A stretch of 22,317 nucleotides of DNA, taken from the NCBI GenBank assembly GCA_025928435.1, contig JAICJM010000046.1:1-22317 (forward strand), written 5' to 3'. A program made the translations under genes and the position numbers. The notes under the pieces were generated by a model. That model was not told the origin of the DNA. It was given only the letters and a program-made list of their open reading frames with translations, and made no database searches. Below, piece after piece: positions 1 through 7,669 of the stretch (positions are counted from its first letter, which is position 1; the number at the start of each line of letters is the position of its first letter). The DNA comes from Thermoleophilia bacterium (GTDB lineage Bacteria > Actinomycetota > Thermoleophilia > Gaiellales > JAICJC01).

Positions 1-850
1 GGTTGCGGTTCGCCGCGCTCTTCAGCTCGCCGGCGAGGTAGACGCTCCACCAGTTCCACATCATGAAGGTCATGATCACGAAGACGGCCGGGAGCGTCGC
101 GCTCCACTCGCCCGGGTGCCCGGAGGTCGCGGGCGCCGCCGTCACGATCCTGTGGAAGACGTCACCGTGGCCGCCGAACTTGTGCGCCAGGTCGTTGAAG
201 TGCCCCTGCAGCGAGGACGAGCTGCCGAACAGGAACACGATGAAGGCGATGAACGTCCCGATCGAGGCGATCGTCCAGAAGGCGTTCTGCCACCGGAAGA
301 CGGCCTTCGTGCCGGCGATCAGGATCACCGTCATCAGCACGATCATCCCGAGCGCCCCGAGGAAGATCCACCACTTGTGGGTCTGGAAATTGTTCCCCCA
401 CCGGATCAGGTCGGGCTTGTCGAAGATCACGCCCAGTGTGGAGAGGATCGGCCCCAGCCCGAATACGGGGAAGTAGCGGGCCCAGAACGTCGCGCCGATC
501 AGCGCCGAGAAGGCGGCGCCGAAGTTCGAGACCACCGCGAGCGGCGGCGACAGGATGCGGCTGACCCAGACGTAATCGCCGCCCGTGCGCGGCATGCTCG
601 CAGCGAGCAGCGACATCATGATCAGCACCGGGATGTTCAGGAGGAACGCGATCAGCGTCGCCGTGATCAGGTCGCTGCCCGGGAATGCGGCCAGGGCGAA
701 GAACACGCCCCACGCCAGCGTGGCGCCGACCGGCGCCGAGAAGACGGCGTTGAAGATGGCGGCGTCGATGGCCGACGCCTCGCGCACGAGCCCCGTGCTC
801 CGCCGCACGAACAGCTGCTGGGTCGGCGTCCCGTCGCTCGTCTCGCTCAT
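1..850 (-). CDS. APC-family amino acid/amine permease (partial, C-terminus off the left edge)
   Basis: The minus-strand frame opens at ATG 848-850 and stays open to the window edge, giving 283 codons of the N-terminal part. The product begins MSETSDGTPTQQLFVRRSTG and then shows long hydrophobic stretches separated by short polar loops, as in a 12-TM permease. Early motifs include a glycine/alanine-rich first helix (FNAVFSAPVGATLAWGVFF), then SMPRTGGDYVWVSRIL and, near the edge, WSVYLAGELKSAANRN. The PRxGGDYxWxSR and GExKxA motifs are typical of the amino acid-polyamine-organocation superfamily, which exchanges or symports amino acids or amines across the cytoplasmic membrane. A purine-rich ribosome site (GGAGGGG) precedes the start, and a good promoter lies about 36-64 bases upstream of the ATG. 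The gene is divergent from the deoR-type regulator and may be under its control. The substrate cannot be told from the sequence. Confidence 0.88.
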   Translation of the reverse strand, partial: MSETSDGTPTQQLFVRRSTGLVREASAIDAAIFNAVFSAPVGATLAWGVFFALAAFPGSDLITATLIAFLLNIPVLIMMSLLAASMPRTGGDYVWVSRILSPPLAVVSNFGAAFSALIGATFWARYFPVFGLGPILSTLGVIFDKPDLIRWGNNFQTHKWWIFLGALGMIVLMTVILIAGTKAVFRWQNAFWTIASIGTFIAFIVFLFGSSSSLQGHFNDLAHKFGGHGDVFHRIVTAAPATSGHPGEWSATLPAVFVIMTFMMWNWWSVYLAGELKSAANRN

Positions 851-885
851 TCGTCCCCTCCTGCTGGCACGTTGTCCGGACCGTG

Positions 886-914
886 TATATAACAAGATCG
901 AACATCGAAGGCAA
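886..914 (-). promoter_or_regulatory. sigma-70-type promoter for the permease
   Basis: Read on the minus strand, TTGCCT (909-914) and TATATA (886-891) are separated by exactly 17 bases, a good match to the housekeeping -35/-10 pattern. Predicted transcription would start near position 879, about 29 bases before the permease ATG. The A/T-rich -10 stands out from the very GC-rich surroundings. One of the TCGAACA motifs (898-904) lies inside the spacer, where a bound repressor would block the polymerase. Confidence 0.6.
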
Positions 915-990
915 GTGAGTGCTGTGGTCGAACAGTCGTCTGAGGGTGTCGTGCACGCAACAGGACATGTTCTCGTGTCATCTCGTGTGA
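898..990. promoter_or_regulatory. candidate DeoR-type operator repeats in the divergent gap
   Basis: The 159-base gap between the permease and the deoR-type gene contains TCGAACA at 898-904 and again at 928-934. The two copies are exactly 30 bases apart, about three helical turns. The inverted half-site TGTTCTCG lies at 968-975. A tandem 10-base repeat follows, TCTCGTGTCA (971-980) and TCTCGTGTGA (981-990), identical at 9 of 10 positions. DeoR-family repressors typically bind repeated short half-sites in front of their own operon. Assigning these repeats to the adjacent regulator is inference. Confidence 0.45.
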
Positions 991-1009
991 TCGGGCCGGA
1001 GCCGCGGCC

Positions 1010-1792
1010 GTGAGCATGCCCGCCGTCGACCGGCGGCACCGCATCCTCGAGCGCGTCGCCGAGGAGCAGACGATCCACATCCGCGAGCTCGCCACCGACC
1101 TCGACGTCTCGGAGATGACGATCCGGCGCGACATCACCCGCCTGGAGCGGGACGGGTTCCTGCGCCGCACGTATGGCGGCGCCACCGCCCACGTCACCCG
1201 GTCGCTCGAGCTCGCGTTCAACGCCCGCGCCCTCCAGAGCGCGTCGGCCAAGCGCCTGATCGGGATGACGGCGGCGCCGCTCGTCGCCGGGGCCTCGACG
1301 CTCTTCGTCGGTACCGGGACGACCGCCGAGCAGCTCGCGCTCTACCTGCCCGCCCGCGACGACGTCACGGTCGTCACCAACTCGCTCCCCGTCGCCAGCC
1401 TGCTCGGCACCCGGCCCGGCCGGGTCGTGATCCTGGGCGGGGGCGTCCGCCGGCACGAGCTGTGCTGCGTCGGCCCGGTCGCGGGGGCGACCGTGCGGCG
1501 CTACCACGCCGATGTCGCCGTCCTGGGCGCCGCCGGCCTCTCGGCCCGCACCGGCGTGATGGAGCTCGACGACGAGACGGCGGAGGTGCACCGGCTGATG
1601 GCGGAGCACGCCGACACCGTCGTCGCCGTCGTGGACGGGTCGAAGCTGGGGGAGACGGCGCCCGCCGCCGTCCTGCCGGCCGAGGCGGTGACGACGCTCG
1701 TCACGGACACGTCCGCGCCGGACGCCGAGGCCGATGCGCTGCGGGATCGCGGCGTGAACGTCATATTCGCCAGACCGCAGGGAGGGAGCTGA
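1010..1792 (+). CDS. DeoR/GlpR-family transcriptional repressor
   Basis: This 260-residue protein has the standard two-part layout of the family. Residues about 6-60 form an N-terminal winged helix-turn-helix (HRILERVAEEQTIHIRELA, then VSEMTIRRDITRLERDGFL, with the family's RTYGGA wing). The rest is a C-terminal sugar-phosphate-sensing domain (FVGTGTTAEQLA, VTNSLPVA, ILGGGVRRHELCCVGP, VAVVDGSKLG). Such proteins usually repress neighbouring sugar-catabolic genes until a phosphorylated intermediate binds. I prefer GTG 1010 because GGAG at 998-1001 is at the right distance; ATG 1016 is an alternative that removes two residues. Its stop codon overlaps the next start (TGATG), so it is translationally coupled to the btpA-like gene and is probably the first gene of the operon. 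The candidate operators upstream suggest autoregulation and control of the divergent permease. Confidence 0.93.
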   Translation: MSMPAVDRRHRILERVAEEQTIHIRELATDLDVSEMTIRRDITRLERDGFLRRTYGGATAHVTRSLELAFNARALQSASAKRLIGMTAAPLVAGASTLFVGTGTTAEQLALYLPARDDVTVVTNSLPVASLLGTRPGRVVILGGGVRRHELCCVGPVAGATVRRYHADVAVLGAAGLSARTGVMELDDETAEVHRLMAEHADTVVAVVDGSKLGETAPAAVLPAEAVTTLVTDTSAPDAEADALRDRGVNVIFARPQGGS

Positions 1793-2610
1793 TGGACGCG
1801 CTCACGCGCATCTTCGGGATCGAAAAGCCGCTGATCGCGATGTGCCACCTCGGGGGCCTGCCCGGACGGCCGCGGCACGACGTCGCGGGCGGGATCGACG
1901 CCGTCGTGGAGGCGCTGCGGGCCGACGTGGAGGCTCTCCAGAACGCGGGCGTCGACGGCCTGCTCTTCTGCAACGAGAACGACCTGCCCTACCTGACCCG
2001 CGTCGGCACCGAGGTGGCGACCGCCATGACGGCGGTCGTCACGGCGCTCCGGCCCGAGATCCGGCTGCCGTTCGGCGTCGACCTGCTGTGGGACCCGTTC
2101 GCGTCGGTCGCCGTCGCCCGGGCGACAGGGGCGGCGTTCGTGCGCGAGGTGTTCACCGGGGTGTTCGACAGCGACATGGGCCTGCTCGCCCCCGATCTCG
2201 GCGAGCTGGCGGGCTACCGGCACGCGATCGGCGCCGGCGACGTCGCCCTGTTCGGGAACATCACGCCCGAGTTCAGCCGCTCGGTCGCCGGCCGCAGCGT
2301 CGCCGAGCGCGCCCGCGGCGCCGAGTACCTGGGCATCGACGCGCTCCTGATCAGCGGCCAGGCGGCCGGCGTCGGCGCCGAGATGGCCGACCTGCGCGAG
2401 GCCAAGGAGGCGGTCGGCCGCATCCCCGTGCTCGCCAACACCGGCGTGAACCACGAGACTGTCAGCAAGGTGCTCGGGCTCGTGGACGGGGCGATCGTCG
2501 GGACGAGCCTCAAGGTGGACGGGGACACCTGGAACCCGGTCGATCCCGATCGCGCCAGGCGGATGGTGGAGCTCGTGGCCGCCGCCCGCGAGGGCTCGCG
2601 GGCCGCCTAG
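1792..2610 (+). CDS. BtpA/SgcQ-family TIM-barrel protein
   Basis: The 272-residue product starts MDALTRIFGIEKPLIAMCHL, preceded by an excellent ribosome site (GGAGGGAG at about 1781-1788). It carries the family's landmarks: an N-terminal PLIAMCHLGGLPG, DVEALQNAGVDGLLFCNEND, LPFGVDLLWDP, and a C-terminal VLANTGVNHETVSKVLGLVDGAIVGTSLK of the type that forms a phosphate-binding end of a TIM barrel. BtpA was named from a cyanobacterial protein affecting photosystem I accumulation, and SgcQ from an E. coli cryptic sugar operon. No biochemical role of the family is firmly established in my knowledge. Its place between a DeoR regulator, an FGGY kinase and a sugar isomerase fits an aldolase- or isomerase-like step in sugar-phosphate breakdown; that is inference. 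Codon use and GC match the neighbours. Confidence 0.88.
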   Translation: MDALTRIFGIEKPLIAMCHLGGLPGRPRHDVAGGIDAVVEALRADVEALQNAGVDGLLFCNENDLPYLTRVGTEVATAMTAVVTALRPEIRLPFGVDLLWDPFASVAVARATGAAFVREVFTGVFDSDMGLLAPDLGELAGYRHAIGAGDVALFGNITPEFSRSVAGRSVAERARGAEYLGIDALLISGQAAGVGAEMADLREAKEAVGRIPVLANTGVNHETVSKVLGLVDGAIVGTSLKVDGDTWNPVDPDRARRMVELVAAAREGSRAA

Positions 2611-2614
2611 CAGC

Positions 2615-3568
2615 ATGGCGCAGAGGATCAAGCTCTTCTTCGCCACGGACGTGCACGGCTCGGAGCAGTGCTTCCGCAAGTTCCTGAACGCCGGCGCCGC
2701 CTACGGGCCGGACGTGATGGTGCTCGGCGGCGACGTCGCCGGCAAGGCGGTGCAGGCGGTCGTCCGGGCCGGCGACGACCGCTACCGGTTCACCTTCCGC
2801 GGCGCCGAGTACGACCTCCCCGACGGCGACGAGCTGCGCCGGGTCGAGCGGCTGATCTCCGACAACGGCTACTACCCGTGGCGCTCAGCGCCGGGCGAGC
2901 TGGACGCGCGGATGGCGGACGGGACCGTCGACGCGCTGCTGCTCGATCTGATGCGGGAGCGGCTCTCCGGCTGGATGGCGCTCGCCGACGAGCGCCTGCG
3001 CCCGCAGGGCCTGCCCGCGTTCTGGATGCTCGGGAACGACGATCCGCCCGAGCTCGAGCCGCTGCTCGAGGCCGCGCCGTGGGGGACACACGCCGACGAT
3101 CGGGTTGTCGACCTGGGCGACGGCCACGCGCTCGTCTCGCTCGGCTTCGCCAACCCGACCCCCTGGAACACCGAGCGGGAGCTGTCCGAGGACGAGCTGG
3201 GCGCGCGCCTCGACGCCCTGTTCGCGCAGGTCGACGAGCCCCGCCGGGCCGTCCTGAACGCCCACGTCCCGCCGTACGGGAGCGGCCTGGACGAGGCGCC
3301 TGTGCTGGACGCGGGCCTGCGCGTGCAGACGGCCGCGGGACAGGTCAAGATGGGTGCCGTGGGGAGCACCGCCGTCCGCGACGCGATCGAGCGCCACCGG
3401 CCCATGGCCAGCCTGCACGGCCACGTGCACGAGTCGGCCGGCTTCCGCCGCATCGGCGAGACGCTGGCCGTGAACCCGGGCAGCGACTACGGCACGGGCG
3501 CCCTGAACGGCGCGCTCCTCGTCCTCGACGGCGACAAGGTGCGGGCGCACCAGCTCGTGCGCGGATGA
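2615..3568 (+). CDS. calcineurin-like metallophosphoesterase
   Basis: This 317-residue protein contains the metallophosphoesterase signature in order: D12-V-H14 near the start, GGD40 (GGDVAGK), GN141-D-D, H217 (NAHVPPYGSG) and H268-G-H270-V-H272 near the end. Together these residues would bind a two-metal centre that hydrolyses a phosphate ester. Between GGD and GND lies an insertion of about 100 residues (roughly 41-138) that could cap the active site and set specificity. No signal peptide is visible, so it should be cytoplasmic. It begins four bases after the btpA-like gene with a poor ribosome site, and its stop overlaps the kinase start (ATGA), which suggests translational coupling. Context suggests it dephosphorylates a sugar phosphate or nucleotide linked to this catabolic operon; the actual substrate is unknown. 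Confidence 0.88.
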   Translation: MAQRIKLFFATDVHGSEQCFRKFLNAGAAYGPDVMVLGGDVAGKAVQAVVRAGDDRYRFTFRGAEYDLPDGDELRRVERLISDNGYYPWRSAPGELDARMADGTVDALLLDLMRERLSGWMALADERLRPQGLPAFWMLGNDDPPELEPLLEAAPWGTHADDRVVDLGDGHALVSLGFANPTPWNTERELSEDELGARLDALFAQVDEPRRAVLNAHVPPYGSGLDEAPVLDAGLRVQTAAGQVKMGAVGSTAVRDAIERHRPMASLHGHVHESAGFRRIGETLAVNPGSDYGTGALNGALLVLDGDKVRAHQLVRG

Positions 3569-5070
3569 GCGCCAGCGGGCCGCTCCTGGCCGCGGTCGAC
3601 GTCGGCACGACCGGCGCGCGGGCCGCGGCCGTCGACCTCTCCGGGACGCTCCTGGCGGAGGCCCGCCGGCCCTACCGCACCCGCGCGCCGCAGCCGGGCT
3701 GGGCCGAGCAGGACGCGGAGGAGTGGGAGGAGCACGCCGTCGCGGCGCTGGCCGCCCTGAGCGCGCGCCTGCCGCACCCCGAGCGGGTGGCGGCGATCGG
3801 CCTCACCGGCCAGTGCCCCACGGTCGCGCCGATCGGCGCCGACGGGCGTCCGGTCGGGCCGGGGATGCTCTACCGCGACAACCGCGCGGTCGCCGAGGCG
3901 CGGGAGATGCGCGACGCGCTCGGCCCCGAGGCAATGCACGCGCGCACGGGCCATGTCGCCGAGGCCTTCCACATCGGGCCCAAGGTGCTCTGGCTGCGGC
4001 GCCACCGGCCGGACACCTACGCCGCGACCCGGTGGTTCCTGCAGCCGCGCGACGTCGTCCTGCGACGGCTGACGGGCCGCATCGCCACCGACGAGACGCA
4101 TGCCGACGCCACGATGTTCTTCGACCTGCGCGGTCGGCGGTGGGCGGACGACCTCCTGGCTCGCTTCGACGTCGAGCCCGCGCTGTTCCCCGAGGCGCTC
4201 CCGAGCTGGGAGACGGCCGCCGAGCTTCCGAGGGCCGCCGCGGCCGAGACGGGCCTGCGGGCCGGGATCCCGGTCGTGATCGGGGCCGCCGACAGCCAGT
4301 GTGTCGCCTTCGGCGCCGGGGTCGTCGATCCGGGGCCGGTGAGCGAGATGGCGGGCGCGTCGTCGTGCCTGAACTCCGCCGTCGCCGAGCCGCTCGCCGA
4401 CGTGCGCATCACCCACTACAGCCACGTCGTCCCCGATCGGTTCACCACGGAGCTCGGCATCAACACGAGCGGCGCGGCCATCGACTGGGCCGTGCGCCGT
4501 CTGGGCTACCGGAGCCACGCCGGCCTGGGGGCCGACGCCGAGCGGCTGCGCCGGCGGATGCGCCGCCCGGGCACGGATCCGCGCGATCTGGCCCCGCTCT
4601 TCCTGCCCTACCTCGGCGACGGGGAGCGCGACGATCCCGATCTGCGGGGCGCCTTCGTCGGGCTCTCGCTGCGCCACGACCGGCCCGCCCTGGCCTACGC
4701 CGTGCTGGAGGGCATCGGATTCGGCGTGCACGGCGCGCTGGCCGACCTCGAGGCGGCCGGCTCGCCCGTCGACGAGCTGCGGGTGGCCGGCGGCGGCGGC
4801 CGGCTGGCGGCCCTCTCGCAGATCAAGGCGGATGCGCTCGGCCGCCCGGTGCTCGCGCTGCGGGCGGACGCCGCGGCGATCGGCACCGCCCTGCTGGCGG
4901 CCGGCGCCGCCGGGATGGGGGACGAGGTGCCCGGCGCGATTGCGTCGGTGCTGGCCTCTGCCGGGCGGTTCGAGCCCTCCGCGGTCGCCGGGCGGCTCGA
5001 GCTGCGCCGGGAGTGGTTCGAGACGACGCGCGCCGCCGCCGCGGTGCGCGGGGACTGGGGGTCGGGATGA
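3565..5070 (+). CDS. FGGY-family carbohydrate kinase
   Basis: The 501-residue product has the length and fold markers of FGGY kinases such as xylulokinase and glycerol kinase. The N-terminal phosphate-binding loop is AAVDVGTTGARAAAVD (D12-V-G-T-T). GLTGQCPTVAPI and YRDNRA follow in the sugar-binding part. The likely catalytic base is D243 in GAADSQCVAFGAG, and the C-terminal signature reads VAGGGGRLAALSQIKADALG. It would transfer phosphate from ATP to a ketose or polyol in the cytoplasm. The residue pattern alone does not identify the sugar. Its start overlaps the metallophosphoesterase stop and its own stop overlaps the isomerase start (both ATGA). Position just before a TIM-barrel isomerase suggests that the phosphorylated sugar is passed to that enzyme. 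Xylulose, ribulose and erythrulose-type substrates are all possible. Confidence 0.93.
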   Translation: MSASGPLLAAVDVGTTGARAAAVDLSGTLLAEARRPYRTRAPQPGWAEQDAEEWEEHAVAALAALSARLPHPERVAAIGLTGQCPTVAPIGADGRPVGPGMLYRDNRAVAEAREMRDALGPEAMHARTGHVAEAFHIGPKVLWLRRHRPDTYAATRWFLQPRDVVLRRLTGRIATDETHADATMFFDLRGRRWADDLLARFDVEPALFPEALPSWETAAELPRAAAAETGLRAGIPVVIGAADSQCVAFGAGVVDPGPVSEMAGASSCLNSAVAEPLADVRITHYSHVVPDRFTTELGINTSGAAIDWAVRRLGYRSHAGLGADAERLRRRMRRPGTDPRDLAPLFLPYLGDGERDDPDLRGAFVGLSLRHDRPALAYAVLEGIGFGVHGALADLEAAGSPVDELRVAGGGGRLAALSQIKADALGRPVLALRADAAAIGTALLAAGAAGMGDEVPGAIASVLASAGRFEPSAVAGRLELRREWFETTRAAAAVRGDWGSG

Positions 5071-5981
5071 GCTCGCCGCGATACACGCTCGGGATCAACA
5101 CGTGCTTCGCCGTGAAGCGCTGGCCGGAGCCGGAGCGCTGGGCCGGGATCGTGGCCGGGACGCTCGATCTGGGGATGGTGCAGCACAGCCTCGACCTGGT
5201 CGACCTCGAGGCCGACGCGCCGGTGCGCGAGCAGGCCGAGGCGGTCGCGGCCGCCTGCGCAGCGCATGGCATTGCGGTGCATTCGACCTTCACCGGCCTC
5301 GGCGCGTACGGCCGCAACCTCCTGCTGGACCCCGATCCGGTGCAGCGCCGTCGGGCGGCGGCGTGGTTCCGGCGGGCGGTCGATTTCACCGCCGTCGCGG
5401 GCGGGCGCGCCGCCGGCGGCCACATCGGCGCGTTCAGCGTCGCCGACTGGCGGGACGCCGCCCGCCGCGACGAGCTCTGGGCCGGCCTGCGAACTGACCT
5501 GCGCGAGCTGGCCGCCTACGCCGGCGAGCGCGGCCTGGAGGCGTTCCTGTTCGAGAACATGGCGGCGCGGCGGGAGCCGTCGACCATCGCCGAGGCCGAG
5601 TCGCTGCTCGCGCCCGGCGCGGACGGCCGCGCCGCGATCGCGCTCTGCCTCGATGTCGGCCACCAGTGCGTCGTCGGGACGAGCGGGGACGACCGCGACC
5701 CCTACGCGTGGCTGCGGCGGCTGGGCGCCCGCTCCCCCGTGATCCACCTGCAGCAGTCAGACGCCGAGGCCGACCACCACTGGCCCTTCACGGCCGCCTA
5801 CAACGCCCGGGGGCGGATCGACGCGGGCCGGGTGCTGGACGCGCTCGACGCCTCGGGGGCGCACGAGGTCGCGCTCGTGCTCGAGGTCATCCCGAGCTTC
5901 GAGCAGGACGACGACCTCGTCCTGGCCGAGCTGGTGGAATCGGCCGAGCACTGGCGTGCCGCACTCGACGCGCGGAGGTGA
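5067..5981 (+). CDS. xylose-isomerase-like TIM-barrel sugar(-phosphate) isomerase/epimerase
   Basis: This 304-residue protein resembles the AP-endonuclease-2/xylose-isomerase-like superfamily. Candidate metal ligands appear at the expected strand ends: E163 in LFENMAARREPS, D196 and H199 in CLDVGHQC, and E273 in LVLEVIPSFE. HLQQSDAEADHHWPF is a further active-site segment that includes the histidine pair. Family members interconvert ketoses or ketose phosphates, for example tetrulose-phosphate isomerases/epimerases of tetritol pathways, so an erythrulose-phosphate-type step after the FGGY kinase is one attractive possibility. That assignment rests on context and memory of similar gene pairs, not on a specific diagnostic residue. 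Translation is coupled to the kinase by an ATGA overlap. The stop codon directly touches the start of the sigma factor gene. Confidence 0.85.
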   Translation: MSSPRYTLGINTCFAVKRWPEPERWAGIVAGTLDLGMVQHSLDLVDLEADAPVREQAEAVAAACAAHGIAVHSTFTGLGAYGRNLLLDPDPVQRRRAAAWFRRAVDFTAVAGGRAAGGHIGAFSVADWRDAARRDELWAGLRTDLRELAAYAGERGLEAFLFENMAARREPSTIAEAESLLAPGADGRAAIALCLDVGHQCVVGTSGDDRDPYAWLRRLGARSPVIHLQQSDAEADHHWPFTAAYNARGRIDAGRVLDALDASGAHEVALVLEVIPSFEQDDDLVLAELVESAEHWRAALDARR

Positions 5982-6707
5982 ATGACCAGTGCCAGGCACC
6001 GGTTGTTCGCGCGTAACGCTCCCGCCGCCCGCGAGACGGAGCGGTGCGAGATGCTTACGCTCGTGACCCCTCCCGACGCCGACGCAGCCTCCGGCACTTC
6101 CTCGCCCGACGACCGGCGCACGGTCGCGGCGATCCTGGCCGGCGACGAGCGCGTGTTCGAGGAGCTCGTCGACCGATACAACGCCTCGCTCCTGCGGGTC
6201 GCGCAGGGCTACGTCAGCAGCCGCAGCGCGGCGGAGGAGGCCGTCCAGGACACGTGGATCGGCGTGTTGCGCGGGCTGCCGTCGTTCGAGGGGCGCTCGT
6301 CGCTGCGCACCTGGATCTTCCGCATCCTCGTGAACCAGGCCATCACCCGCGGCGTGCGCGAGAGCCGGTCGGTGCCGTTCTCCTCGCTCGGCGACGACGA
6401 GGCGGCCGTCGACCCGGAGCGGTTCCTGCCGGGCGGCGCATGGGCGTCGCCGCCGCAGCCGCTCGACGGCATCCCGGAGGACGTCCTGCTCGGGGCCGAG
6501 GCGCGGGCGCGGGTGCTCGAGGCGATCGGGGAGCTCCCGCCGGTGCAGCGCCAGGTGATCACGCTGCGAGACGTCGAGGGCTGGTCGTCGGCGGAGGTGC
6601 GCGAGGCGCTCGACCTGTCCGAGGCCAACCAGCGCGTGCTGCTGCACCGGGCCCGGTCGAAGGTGCGGGCGCGGCTGGAGGACTACCTGAGCGGGGCGGC
6701 CGCATGA
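5982..6707 (+). CDS. ECF-type RNA polymerase sigma factor
   Basis: The product is up to 241 residues. Sigma region 2 spans about 57-127 (FEELVDRYNASLLRVAQGYV, AAEEAVQDTWIGVLRGL, RTWIFRILVNQA), and sigma region 4 spans about 175-236 (IGELPPVQRQVITLRDVEGW, then the LSEANQRVLLHRARSKVR helix-turn-helix). There is no region 1 or 3, as expected for an extracytoplasmic-function (group 4) factor. It redirects RNA polymerase to stress or envelope promoters. ATG 5982 touches the previous stop codon and has GGAGG three bases before it. ATG 6051 (Met24) is a realistic alternative because the first 45 residues are disordered and unlike the family. The anti-sigma gene follows with an ATGA overlap. Whether it is transcribed with the sugar operon or from its own internal promoter cannot be seen. 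Confidence 0.95.
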   Translation: MTSARHRLFARNAPAARETERCEMLTLVTPPDADAASGTSSPDDRRTVAAILAGDERVFEELVDRYNASLLRVAQGYVSSRSAAEEAVQDTWIGVLRGLPSFEGRSSLRTWIFRILVNQAITRGVRESRSVPFSSLGDDEAAVDPERFLPGGAWASPPQPLDGIPEDVLLGAEARARVLEAIGELPPVQRQVITLRDVEGWSSAEVREALDLSEANQRVLLHRARSKVRARLEDYLSGAAA

Positions 6708-6964
6708 GGTTCCTGCGCCGGAAGCGCGATCTGGCCTGCCGCGAGGTCGTCGAGCTCGTGACCGACTACCTGGAGGGGGCGCTCGACGAGCGCGACCGGG
6801 AGCGGTTCGAGCGCCACCTCGGCGGCTGCGACGGCTGCTCGGCCTACCTCGATCAGATGCGGCTCACGCTGCGCCTGGCCGGGCGGCTCGAGCCCGCGTC
6901 GATCGATCCCGCCTTCCGCGACCGGCTGGTGGAGGCGTTCCGCGGCTGGGCGGACGAGCGATGA
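6704..6964 (+). CDS. zinc-finger (ZAS-type) anti-sigma factor
   Basis: This very short, 86-residue soluble protein carries the anti-sigma zinc motif H38-x3-C42-x2-C45 (FERHLGGCDGCSAYL) with an upstream C12. The C12-to-H38 spacing of 26 residues equals the C11-to-H37 spacing I recall for Streptomyces RsrA. The preceding helix LVTDYLEGALDERDRERFE is typical of the zf-HC2 family. It should bind and hold the adjacent sigma factor. Release could occur on thiol oxidation or loss of zinc, as in RsrA. The extra N-terminal histidine of RsrA (His7) is not matched; Lys7/Arg8 occupy that position. There is no transmembrane segment, so it acts in the cytoplasm. Start and stop both overlap neighbours (ATGA), so the three genes sigma, anti-sigma and the next unknown are coupled. 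Confidence 0.92.
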   Translation: MRFLRRKRDLACREVVELVTDYLEGALDERDRERFERHLGGCDGCSAYLDQMRLTLRLAGRLEPASIDPAFRDRLVEAFRGWADER

Positions 6965-7662
6965 GGCTCGCGCCCCTGCCCGAGACGTTCGCCGAGACGC
7001 GCGACGCCCTGCACCGGCTGGCCGTCTACGTGATCTCCCCGGCCCAGCGGCTCGTGAACGGCGAGATCATCATGCGGGCGACGCCGGGCGGGTTCTCGAC
7101 GTTTGAGTTCGACGGCCGCGTGATCGGCGTGGACGGCGCCGACCTCGTGGTCGACGGCGCCCGGCATCCCATCGGCTCGCTCAACGATGCGGCCCGGCTG
7201 GCCGGGATCGAGCCGGACGTTCGCCAGCTCGAGCAGTTCGACGTGCCGCCGTACGGCGACCTGGCCGCACCGCTCCGCGTCGACGCCGCGGCCGCCCGCG
7301 CGCTCGGCGACTGGTACGCATTCGCGACCGACGTCCTCGACGCCGCGCGGGCGGACGCCGCTCCGGAGGAGGACGCGACGATCGTGCGCATCTGGCCCGA
7401 GCACTTCGACGCGGCAATCGACGCCGGCGACGAGGCGGCTGGGAGGCGGGGGACGTACGGCGCCTCTCCGGGCGACGGCCACCATGCCGAGCCGTACCTG
7501 TACGCGTCGCCGTGGGCGGGCCGGATTGACCCGTTTTTCGACGACCCGGGGTTCCGCGGCGCCGCGCTGACCCGATCGCAGCTCGCCGGCTCGCCCGACG
7601 CCCGCGCCGCCGCGATCGCGTTCCTGCGCGACGCGCGCGAGCGCGTCCGCCGCCACGAGTGA
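6961..7662 (+). CDS. unrecognised protein co-translated with the anti-sigma factor
   Basis: I do not recognise this 233-residue protein with confidence. It starts with ATG overlapping the anti-sigma stop, so it belongs to the sigma/anti-sigma transcript. No signal peptide or membrane segment is seen. Residues about 30-75 look beta-rich (GEIIMRATPGGFSTFEFDG, RVIGVDGADLVVDG). The C-terminal half holds a conserved-looking set, VRIWPEHFDAAID, then TYGASPGDGHHAEPYLYASP and FFDDPGF, with histidine, aspartate and glutamate residues that could bind metal or form an active site. The general layout is faintly reminiscent of actinobacterial DUF5996-type proteins, but I would not assign it. Because it is tied to a stress regulon pair, a role in the response controlled by this sigma factor is possible. 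Confidence 0.7.
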   Translation: MRLAPLPETFAETRDALHRLAVYVISPAQRLVNGEIIMRATPGGFSTFEFDGRVIGVDGADLVVDGARHPIGSLNDAARLAGIEPDVRQLEQFDVPPYGDLAAPLRVDAAAARALGDWYAFATDVLDAARADAAPEEDATIVRIWPEHFDAAIDAGDEAAGRRGTYGASPGDGHHAEPYLYASPWAGRIDPFFDDPGFRGAALTRSQLAGSPDARAAAIAFLRDARERVRRHE

Positions 7663-7669
7663 GCCCGCT

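Noticed and set aside
162..968. A 268-codon minus-strand open frame at the left end
   Set aside because: It is out of frame with the APC permease, whose hydrophobic segments and motifs are unmistakable in the adjacent minus-strand frame.
2668..5070. An 800-codon plus-strand frame that would extend the FGGY kinase upstream
   Set aside because: The upstream part is the shadow of the metallophosphoesterase gene; the kinase fold starts at 3565 with a standard ATGA overlap.
5936..5962. A GGAAT sequence just before the ECF sigma gene, considered as an autoregulatory SigR-type promoter
   Set aside because: No GTT occurs at 17-19 bases after it (the bases there are CCG/CGC), so the second element is missing.
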